From: CAYJPV01 sp964547975
GTDB lineage: Bacteria; Acidobacteriota; Vicinamibacteria; Vicinamibacterales; JAKQTR01
Length of the DNA: 7,924 nucleotides
Direction: 5' to 3'
Assembly (NCBI GenBank): GCA_964547975.1
Contig: CAZJRM010000240.1
Span: forward strand, 1-7,924
Part shown: positions 1 through 5,527 of the stretch, in pieces
Layout of the letters: every line of letters starts with the position of its first letter
Numbering within the stretch: the stretch's first letter is position 1
Notes under the pieces: generated by a model
Told to the model about the DNA's origin: nothing
The model's database searches: none
The model's input: only the letters and a program-made list of their open reading frames with translations
Program-made: the position numbers and the translations under genes

Positions 1-81
1 GTCGATCACAGCCCTTACGCGGCCGGTGCCGCCGACGAACTCGCCCGGGTGGTGAACGGGATGCTGCGTCGCCTCCGCTGA
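1..81 (+). CDS. C-terminal fragment of an unrecognised protein
   Basis: Frame 1 is open from the window edge to a TGA at 79-81 and encodes 26 residues ending in NGMLRRLR. The piece looks like the amphipathic, arginine-rich C-terminal helix of a soluble protein (ADELARVV precedes that tail). The upstream part lies outside the window and no family can be named from this piece. It counts as a real gene end rather than a chance frame because it runs in the same direction as the next gene, codon third positions are G/C-rich, and a palindromic repeat follows 20 nt after the stop, as at the end of the beta-glucosidase gene. Function is unknown. Confidence 0.5.
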   Translation, partial: VDHSPYAAGAADELARVVNGMLRRLR

Positions 82-100
82 GGCGCACCGCCCGTCCTGG

Positions 101-121
101 AAAGGGGGCCTGGCCCCCTTT
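101..121. repeat. Interspersed palindrome, copy 1 (central T)
   Basis: The arm AAAGGGGGCC (101-110), a single T (111) and the exact complementary arm (112-121) form a perfect 21-nt palindrome. It is followed by TCGGTAT, a flank shared with the copy at 2931-2953. It lies between the stop at 81 and the acetyltransferase start at 130. As RNA it would fold into a very stable GC hairpin with an A-rich 5' foot and a U-rich 3' foot, so it could terminate the upstream transcript or hamper ribosome access to the next gene. Its role is inferred; the repeat itself is directly visible. Confidence 0.95.
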
Positions 122-129
122 TCGGTATC

Positions 130-600
130 ATGCTCACGATGACCATCCGGCTCGCACGACTCGATGACGAAGACTGGCTGATTCGGATGACCCGCCGCCT
201 GGCCGACTTCGAGTTGCCTCCCTGGCGGTCGGCAGACGAGATCGCCCAGGGCGACCGCGGCATCCTGCGCGACGCCCTTCGCGGTCTGACCCCCGGCGCC
301 GTTATCCTGGTCGCGGAGGAGGGGATACCCGCGACACGCCTCGGGTACGTGTTCGCCACGACGAAACACGACTATTTCACCCAGGCGCTCCACGCGCACA
401 TCGAAGTGCTGGTGGTGGACCCGAACGCCGAAGCGCGAGGCATCGCGGGCGCACTGATGGCCGCCGTCGAAACCTGGGCCCGCGACGCCGGCTACGGCTA
501 CGTCACGCTCAACGTCTTCGACACGAACAGACGCGCGCGCGGGCTCTACGATCGCCTCGGATACCGGCCCGAGACCGTGCACTACCGGAAAGAACTCTGA
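130..600 (+). CDS. GNAT family N-acetyltransferase
   Basis: A 156-residue GCN5-related N-acetyltransferase, normal length for a single-domain member, which would transfer an acetyl group from acetyl-CoA to an amine. Substrate cannot be told. The N-terminal part (TIRLARLDDED, residues 5-15) is the usual first strand and helix. Motif A covers about residues 90-112: strand IEVLVVDP, then the pyrophosphate-binding turn ARGIAGALM (102-110), where an alanine replaces the usual second glycine of GIGxAL. Motif B is near 125-146, with the hallmark ARGLYDRLGY (136-145). No Shine-Dalgarno sequence precedes ATG 130; a second in-frame ATG at 139 gives MTIRLAR, an equally plausible start. The palindrome at 101-121 ends 8 nt before ATG 130, so transcription probably either reads through from upstream or starts very close to the gene. 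The stop lies 3 nt from the convergent stop of the next gene. The family call is firm; start and substrate are uncertain. Confidence 0.88.
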   Translation: MLTMTIRLARLDDEDWLIRMTRRLADFELPPWRSADEIAQGDRGILRDALRGLTPGAVILVAEEGIPATRLGYVFATTKHDYFTQALHAHIEVLVVDPNAEARGIAGALMAAVETWARDAGYGYVTLNVFDTNRRARGLYDRLGYRPETVHYRKEL

Positions 601-603
601 GTC

Positions 604-2808
604 TCAGAACCGGTAGAGATACGACGCCTTGAAGAACAGCCCGCGGTTGGTCGTCAGAAATTCGCCCTCGGTGTCCACCCACTGCTCGTTCCGATAGTCG
701 CGCTTCTCGTACAGTGTCCCGTAACCCATGTAGAACACGGTCCCCGGCCGCACTTCGTAGGACGTCAGCATGTCGCCCAGCACCCGCTTGCGGGAACTGT
801 CGTACTGCACGATCGCGCGCGCGGCCAGCCGCGGCGTGAACTGGTAGGTGGTCTTCGAGTTGACGACGCGGACGTCGTACACGCGCCCGCCGCCAGACGG
901 TCGGTCCATCGTCACCCGCTGGACCGAGAGGTTCTGCGCGAAACGGGCGCTGGGCTGCAGGGTCACGGTCAGCGACTGCGTGCCCGACGGCCCGACGAAG
1001 GGATCGGCGGCATCGTAATAGAGGCCATCGCCGAACCTGACATTCGACGAGAGGTACAGCCACTTCGTCACCTGGCCGCTTGCCTGGATGCGGTAGATGA
1101 CCTTGTCGAACTCCCGTCCGGCCCACGCTTCCCGCTGCCGGATGGTGTCGATCCTGAGACCGCCAGCCCGGCTCATGCTCGCCCGCACGGCGAACACCTG
1201 CAGGAAGTCGTCGCCCCCCTGCACACGGTCGTGCATGTACTGGACGAAGACGAACGGATTGACCTTTCGGAGCCACGGCAGCCGCGCTTTGGGCGGGTAG
1301 AAGTTGATACCCGCATAACTCCAGCCGCCGGTGACGCCGGTGCGGTTGTAGAACGCGGTGTCCATCTGGAAATCGCGGTCGTAGTGCTCCACCTGCGTCG
1401 CGAAGCCGTAGCGGCGGGAATTGTAAGCATAGGTGGCTTGCGCCATCGTTCCGGAGTTCGACGTTTGGCCTCCCGGTTCGACCGACGCGGACCGAAGGAC
1501 CGTCGCCGAGACCTGCTGCCCGCCGAATCGCACCGAGAGGTCCGCCCCGCCCACGCGGTTGTACCCGTCCGCGAAGTCGGTGGCCGTGACGATCGCGCCG
1601 ACGTACGCGCTCGGACCGAGACCGTAGGTCGCGCGCGCGATGTTGAAGAGCTTCCGTGTGCCATCGTACCGGGGATCGACCCGCCCGGCGGCGCTGTCGG
1701 CCGCGCTGATCGTGCCAAACGTCACTTTGCCGACCGTGCCCGACAGCTTGACCCCGAACGCCGGATCGACGATCCGGCGGGTGTGGACGGCGGAGCCCAT
1801 GTTGCCGTCACCGCCGGTGCCCGCCAGTTCGAAGACGCCCATGCCCTCCATGAAGAACGGCCGTTTCTCGCTGTAGAAGACGGGGTATCGCTGGTTGACC
1901 TGCACCTGGAAACTGTCACTCTCCACCTGGCTGAAGTCGGGGTTGACCGTGCCGTCGAGCGTGACCGCTGACGTCAGGCCCAGTTTCCCGCTGACGCCGA
2001 CGTCGGTCTTGCCGGCTGCGGCGTTCCAGGTGTCGGGTGTGCGCCGCGTCTGGTTGACCGACTCGGTGAGGCTCGGGATGAACTCGCGCACGCCCGGCCA
2101 CGACAGGTCACGGACGACCATCAACGCCTGCTGCCCGAACGCCGACTTGCCGGGCGGAATGTCCGGCCAGGCAACCGAGACGCCCAGGCGGCTGATCCGG
2201 CGCCAGAACAGGACGCGCATCGGCACCTCGGCGCCGCTCTTGAATCGGATGCTCTGCACGGGGACCCGGATTTCCACGGTGTAGCCGTCTTCCGTCAGTC
2301 GCGCGGCGCTGTCCCAGACCCAGTCGATCGAGGCGTTCTCCCGCGCCGCGCTCGTGAGGATGTCGGCCTGAATGCCACTGGGGTTGACGAACATGTCGTA
2401 CGACGTCTGTCCGTTCCCCATCGCATCGAGCTTCAATCCGACCCAGTCGTCGCTGAAGATGTTGTCGCGGCGCGCGATGCTGGTCTTGATGCCACGGGGA
2501 TCCGGGTCGACGCAGTGAAACGCGAAGTACAGGTAACGCTTGTCATAGGCGGCCCACACCGTCGTGCGGTGTTGGAGCGTGTCGCCGTAGAGCGGGTTGT
2601 ACGACAGCCATTCCCCGGTCGGCACCGGGGCCTGCTTCCAGATGTCGTCATCCAAGCGGCCGTCGATACGCGGCGGTACGTCGGAGAAACGGAAGTCGAG
2701 CGACGCGGGCGTCGCCGCCGGCGTGTGTGAGCTCGCCCGCGCACCAGGCACGGCGGCGAGCGCCATCAGGATGAGGGCCGTCCCGGCCCGAAGGCGGCGT
2801 GTCGTCAT
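604..2808 (-). CDS. DUF5916 outer-membrane protein with CBM9-like N-terminal domain
   Basis: A 734-residue exported protein. Residues 1-25 are a signal peptide: TTRRLR, a hydrophobic core ALILMALAAV, then a PGARA-type cleavage region. Residues about 45-225 match the family 9 carbohydrate-binding-like fold seen at the front of DUF5916 proteins (PPRIDGRLDDDIW 45-57, RYLYFAFHCVDPDP 91-104, YTVEIRVPVQSIRF 176-189). The DUF5916 hallmark follows: NPDFSQVESD (289-298) and FYSEKRPFFMEG (311-322). The rest is alternating, aromatic-rich sequence ending in SYLYRF, a terminal phenylalanine typical of outer-membrane beta-barrels. Function is not established for the family; a role in binding or taking up glycans or peptides at the cell surface is inferred. 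The frame stays open upstream to 2925, but that extension is translated palindromic repeat and would bury the signal peptide, so ATG at 2808 is preferred. No Shine-Dalgarno sequence is visible there. It is divergent from the beta-glucosidase gene. Confidence 0.88.
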   Translation of the reverse strand: MTTRRLRAGTALILMALAAVPGARASSHTPAATPASLDFRFSDVPPRIDGRLDDDIWKQAPVPTGEWLSYNPLYGDTLQHRTTVWAAYDKRYLYFAFHCVDPDPRGIKTSIARRDNIFSDDWVGLKLDAMGNGQTSYDMFVNPSGIQADILTSAARENASIDWVWDSAARLTEDGYTVEIRVPVQSIRFKSGAEVPMRVLFWRRISRLGVSVAWPDIPPGKSAFGQQALMVVRDLSWPGVREFIPSLTESVNQTRRTPDTWNAAAGKTDVGVSGKLGLTSAVTLDGTVNPDFSQVESDSFQVQVNQRYPVFYSEKRPFFMEGMGVFELAGTGGDGNMGSAVHTRRIVDPAFGVKLSGTVGKVTFGTISAADSAAGRVDPRYDGTRKLFNIARATYGLGPSAYVGAIVTATDFADGYNRVGGADLSVRFGGQQVSATVLRSASVEPGGQTSNSGTMAQATYAYNSRRYGFATQVEHYDRDFQMDTAFYNRTGVTGGWSYAGINFYPPKARLPWLRKVNPFVFVQYMHDRVQGGDDFLQVFAVRASMSRAGGLRIDTIRQREAWAGREFDKVIYRIQASGQVTKWLYLSSNVRFGDGLYYDAADPFVGPSGTQSLTVTLQPSARFAQNLSVQRVTMDRPSGGGRVYDVRVVNSKTTYQFTPRLAARAIVQYDSSRKRVLGDMLTSYEVRPGTVFYMGYGTLYEKRDYRNEQWVDTEGEFLTTNRGLFFKASYLYRF

Positions 2809-2868
2809 GGTGGGTGAGACGGGATCGCCGCGACGCCGGATTACCGTCGAGAATCGTCCGCGAACGAA

Positions 2869-2887
2869 AAGGGGGCCTGGCCCCCTT
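2869..2887. repeat. Interspersed palindrome, copy A (central T)
   Basis: The arm AAGGGGGCC, a T at 2878 and the complementary arm. Two extra A residues precede it (2867-2868), but the right side continues TTGCC, so symmetry stops there. It is the first of three copies in the divergent region, with its centre 32 nt from the next. Confidence 0.93.
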
Positions 2888-2898
2888 GCCGACACACC

Positions 2899-2921
2899 GA
2901 AAGGGGGCCAGGCCCCCTTTC
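2899..2921. repeat. Interspersed palindrome, copy B (central A, opposite orientation)
   Basis: The arm GAAAGGGGGCC, an A at 2910 and the perfect complementary arm, extendable by one more pair to 2898-2922. The central A, and a flank that reads CGGTGT on the complementary strand, place this copy in the opposite orientation to copies A and C. Centres lie exactly 32 nt from both neighbours. Confidence 0.95.
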
Positions 2922-2930
2922 GCACGCGCC

Positions 2931-2953
2931 GAAACGGGGCCTGGCCCCCTTTT
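2931..2953. repeat. Interspersed palindrome, copy C (central T, one arm mismatch)
   Basis: The left arm is GAAACGGGGCC, with one C in place of G at 2935; the centre is T at 2942 and the right arm is intact, followed by extra T residues and CGGTAT (2955-2960). The same TTTCGGTAT flank follows copy 1, showing that the element extends beyond the palindrome on one side. The flanking CCG (2929-2931) and CGG (2955-2957) could pair as an outer stem. Confidence 0.92.
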
Positions 2954-3020
2954 TCGGTATACGATCTTCCAGCCCCGCCCCCGGTTCGGATTCACCCAGA
3001 GCTCGCGCAGCTCCGACGTC

Positions 3021-3025
3021 GGAGG
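3021..3025 (+). promoter_or_regulatory. Shine-Dalgarno sequence of the beta-glucosidase gene
   Basis: GGAGG sits directly against an ATG at 3026 (no spacer) but 6 nt before an in-frame GTG at 3032. The GTG therefore has the normal spacing and is the preferred start. The chemoreceptor gene in this window has the same arrangement, with AGGAG 6 nt before a GTG. Confidence 0.7.
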
Positions 3026-3031
3026 ATGACC

Positions 3032-5374
3032 GTGTTCAATGTACGCCTGCGGATCGTGACGGTAGCACTCGTGGTGGCTGCGGTGGCATCGCCGGGGGCA
3101 AGCCCCGCCGATCCGCCCCAGTTGGGCAAGAGCCCGCTCAAAGACGTCGTTGCCGCGCTGACACCCGAAGAGAAGGTCGCGCTCGTCGTCGGCGCCGGGA
3201 TGAACATGCCGGGCGTCAATCTCGGCGCCGACCGGCAGGGGCCCGCCGTCGGCGTCACCATCAAGGGCGTACCCGGGGCCGCCGGGACGACGATTCCGGT
3301 TCCGCGTCTCGGTATCCCGGCCATCGTGCTGGCCGACGGACCCGCGGGCGTCCGCATCCAGCCGAAACGGCCTGGCGACGACACGCGCACCTATTACTGC
3401 ACGGCCTTCCCGATCGAGACGCTGCTCGCGTCGTCGTGGGACGTCGATCTGCTCGAACGCGTCGGGCGCGCGATGGGCGCTGAGGCACGGGAGTACGGCG
3501 TCGACATCCTTCTCGGACCGGCGCTCAACACGCATCGCAATCCGCTCGGCGGTCGCAACTTCGAGTACTACTCCGAAGACCCGCTCGTGTCGGGGCGCCT
3601 CGCCGCGGCCATGGTCAAGGGCGTGCAGGCGGAAGGCGTCGGCACGTCGATCAAGCACTTCGCGGCCAACGACCACGAGTGGAACCGGATGACGATCGAC
3701 GTGAAGGTCTCGCAGCGCGCGTTGCGCGAGATCTACCTGCGGGGCTTCGAACTCGCCGTGCGCGACGCGAAGCCGTGGACCGTCATGTCGTCGTACAACC
3801 GGATCAACGGCACCTATACCTCCGAGAGCCCGGCGCTGCTGACGGGCGTCCTGCGCGGCGACTGGGGCTACGGCGGCCTGGTCATGACCGACTGGTTCGG
3901 CGGCCGCGATGCCGTCGCGCAGATGGTGGCCGGCAACGACCTGCTCATGCCGGGCACGGCCGGACAGCAGAAGGCCCTGCTCGACGCCCTCGCGTCGGGA
4001 GCGCTCAGGCCGGACGTGCTCGACCGCAACGTCGTCCGCGTGCTCGAGCTGATCTTGCGCAGCCCGACATTCAAGCGCGTGCCGCGATCGGACACGCCGG
4101 ACCTCGCGGCGCACGCGAAGGTCGGCCGCGACGCCGCGGCCCAGGGCATGGTGCTGCTGCGCAACCAGGGCGTGCTGCCGCTGGCGGCCGGCGTGAAGCA
4201 CGTCGCGCTCTTCGGCAACACCTCGTACGCCATGATCACCGGAGGCACAGGCAGCGGCGACGTCAACGAGGCGTACACGATCTCCATGGTCGAGGGGCTG
4301 AAGGCCGCCGGGATCACGCCCGACGCCACGCTGGCTGCGGCGTACGCGACCTACCTCGAGGCCGAGCGCAAGAAGGCGCCGCCGCGCCAGGCGTTCATGC
4401 CAGTGCCGCCGCTCGCCGAGCGGCCGGCGGCCAGCGCCGAACTCGCGGCCGCAGCCGGGACGGCCGACCTCGCGATCGTCACCATCGGGCGCAATTCCGG
4501 CGAGTTCGCCGATCGCAAACGTGAGGGCGACTTCGACCTGCTGCCGGTCGAGCAGGCCCTCATCGCCGACGTCACGAAGGCCTTCCACGCGAAGCAGAAG
4601 AAGGTGCTGGTCGTGCTCAACATCGGCGGCGTGATCGAAACGGCCACCTGGCGCGACATTCCTGACGCGGTCCTGCTCGCCTGGCAGCCGGGGCAGGAAT
4701 CCGGCCACGCCATCGCCGACGTGGTCACCGGGAAAGTGAATCCTTCCGGCAAACTCGCGACTACGTTCCCGATCCGCTGGGAGGACGTGCCCTCGTCGGC
4801 GAACTTCCCGGGCAGGACGCTGCTCGGTCCGGACCCGAACGCGCGGGGCATCCTCGGGATGGGCGATCGCGCCGCCGAAGTGTCGTACGACGATGACATC
4901 TTCGTGGGGTACCGGCACTTCGCGTCCAGGAGCGTGAAGACGTCCTTCCCGTTCGGTTATGGTCTCTCGTACACCACGTTCGGCTACAAGAACCTCGTCA
5001 CGAGCGGGAAGACGTTCGGTTCGGGCTTCACCGCGAGCGTCACCGTCACGAACACCGGGAAGGTTGCGGGCCGCGAGGTGGTGCAGCTCTACGTTGCGGC
5101 TCCCGCCACGTCGATGCCGAAGCCGGCGATGGAACTGAAGGGATTTGCCAAGACGCGGCTGCTGGCGCCGGGAGAGTCCCAGACGTTGACGTTCGCGCTG
5201 TCGCCGGGCGATCTCGCGTCCTTCGATCAGGCGGCGTCCGCGTGGGTGGCCGACGCGGGCACCTACACCGTCAGGATCGGCGCCTCGTCGGAGGACATCC
5301 GCCTGTCCGGGACCTTCACGAAGGCGGCGACCGAAACGATCGCGAAAGTGTCGGTGGCGGTCGCGGGGAAATGA
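3032..5374 (+). CDS. Secreted GH3 beta-glucosidase with C-terminal Fn3-like domain
   Basis: A 780-residue glycoside hydrolase family 3 enzyme releasing terminal beta-linked glucose (or a similar sugar) with retention of configuration. Residue numbers here count from ATG 3026; subtract 2 for the preferred GTG start. A signal peptide covers about 1-28 (core IVTVALVVAAVA), so it acts outside the cytoplasm. The barrel domain contains ADGPAGVR (103-110), RNPLGGRNFEYYSEDP (171-186), KHFAANDHEWNR (210-221) and the nucleophile D289 in VMTDW. The alpha/beta sandwich domain begins near 365; E493 in NSGEFADR is the likely acid/base. FPFGYGLSYT (641-650) leads into a fibronectin III-like domain (about 665-765). 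Motif order and spacing resemble Thermotoga Bgl3B from memory; the exact sugar and linkage are unknown. The open frame continues upstream to 2597 through palindromes and the neighbouring gene, which is not credible coding. The last 13 codons plus stop are copied again at 5448-5489. Confidence 0.95.
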   Translation: MFNVRLRIVTVALVVAAVASPGASPADPPQLGKSPLKDVVAALTPEEKVALVVGAGMNMPGVNLGADRQGPAVGVTIKGVPGAAGTTIPVPRLGIPAIVLADGPAGVRIQPKRPGDDTRTYYCTAFPIETLLASSWDVDLLERVGRAMGAEAREYGVDILLGPALNTHRNPLGGRNFEYYSEDPLVSGRLAAAMVKGVQAEGVGTSIKHFAANDHEWNRMTIDVKVSQRALREIYLRGFELAVRDAKPWTVMSSYNRINGTYTSESPALLTGVLRGDWGYGGLVMTDWFGGRDAVAQMVAGNDLLMPGTAGQQKALLDALASGALRPDVLDRNVVRVLELILRSPTFKRVPRSDTPDLAAHAKVGRDAAAQGMVLLRNQGVLPLAAGVKHVALFGNTSYAMITGGTGSGDVNEAYTISMVEGLKAAGITPDATLAAAYATYLEAERKKAPPRQAFMPVPPLAERPAASAELAAAAGTADLAIVTIGRNSGEFADRKREGDFDLLPVEQALIADVTKAFHAKQKKVLVVLNIGGVIETATWRDIPDAVLLAWQPGQESGHAIADVVTGKVNPSGKLATTFPIRWEDVPSSANFPGRTLLGPDPNARGILGMGDRAAEVSYDDDIFVGYRHFASRSVKTSFPFGYGLSYTTFGYKNLVTSGKTFGSGFTASVTVTNTGKVAGREVVQLYVAAPATSMPKPAMELKGFAKTRLLAPGESQTLTFALSPGDLASFDQAASAWVADAGTYTVRIGASSEDIRLSGTFTKAATETIAKVSVAVAGK

Positions 5375-5398
5375 GAAAAGGGGGCCAGGCCCCCTTTT
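5333..5398 (+). repeat. Source copy of a 66-bp direct repeat (gene tail plus palindrome)
   Basis: These 66 bases recur at 5448-5513, 115 nt downstream. The first 54 are identical; the single difference is the palindrome's central base (A5387 against T5502). The repeat contains the last 14 codons, including the stop, of the beta-glucosidase gene, then copy D. Because the reading frame lies here, this is the source and the downstream copy is the derivative. Confidence 0.95.
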
Positions 5399-5399
5399 C
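5375..5399. repeat. Interspersed palindrome, copy D (central A), possible bidirectional terminator
   Basis: It starts one base after the beta-glucosidase TGA. GAAAAGGGGGCC, an A at 5387 and the perfect complementary arm give a GC stem flanked by an A-run and a T-run. That is the shape of a bidirectional intrinsic terminator, and it sits between convergent genes. The same element also lies upstream of genes elsewhere in the window, so termination is a likely by-product rather than its defining role. Confidence 0.9.
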
Positions 5400-5407
5400 G
5401 AGACGGG

Positions 5408-5432
5408 GGAAAGGGGGCCAGGCCCCCTTTCC
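5408..5432. repeat. Interspersed palindrome, copy E (central A)
   Basis: GGAAAGGGGGCC, an A at 5420 and the perfect complementary arm. It has the same orientation as copy D, with its centre 33 nt away. It is the only copy whose symmetry extends through GG/CC outside the A/T foot. Confidence 0.93.
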
Positions 5433-5435
5433 TGA

Positions 5436-5519
5436 CAGCGAAAAGGGGAAACGATCGCGAAAGTGTCGGTGGCGGTCGCGGGGAAATGAGAAAAGGGGGC
5501 CTGGCCCCCTTTTTCGCTG
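5436..5519. repeat. Split palindrome (copy F, central T) interrupted by a 50-bp copy of the gene tail
   Basis: The left arm is CAGCG-AAAA-GGGG (5436-5448). The remainder, starting at G5499, has its centre at T5502 and ends CCCCC-TTTTT-CGCTG (5505-5519). Bases 5449-5498 between them are identical to 5334-5383: the end of the beta-glucosidase gene, its stop and a palindrome left arm. AAAAGGGG therefore occurs on both sides of the junction (5441-5448 and 5491-5498). Without the 50 bp, the two parts form one long palindrome with an outer CAGCG/CGCTG stem (one unpaired T), centred 32 nt from copy E. The copied gene tail is not translated in frame with anything and is noncoding here. The hairpin as it stands now (5491-5513) is also intact and lies just past the stop of the chemoreceptor gene. 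Confidence 0.88.
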
Positions 5520-5527
5520 CGCGGCGG

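Noticed and set aside
2809..2868. A promoter for the DUF5916 gene (minus-strand GGTAAT as -10 with TTCGTT 17 nt upstream)
   Set aside because: The -35 is poor and the -10 matches only four of six bases, no better than chance.
2867..2954. A CRISPR array, because of regular 32-nt repeat spacing
   Set aside because: Repeats are palindromes separated by only about 10 nt, they alternate in orientation, they occur singly elsewhere, and there are no cas genes. Interspersed palindromes fit better.
2958..2965. TATACGAT after copy C as a -10 box for the beta-glucosidase gene
   Set aside because: The -35 position falls within the palindrome (GGGGC/GGGCC), with no resemblance to a -35. The GGTAT part is better explained as the repeat's own flank.
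2597..3025. A longer N-terminus for the beta-glucosidase
   Set aside because: It would be antisense to the DUF5916 gene, consists partly of translated palindromes, and would place the signal peptide internally. GGAGG before GTG 3032 fits better.
2648..4918. A 756-residue open frame on the minus strand opposite the beta-glucosidase gene
   Set aside because: Its composition is arginine/histidine/alanine-rich without any domain, and it spans palindromes and parts of two real genes. It is an antisense shadow caused by high GC.
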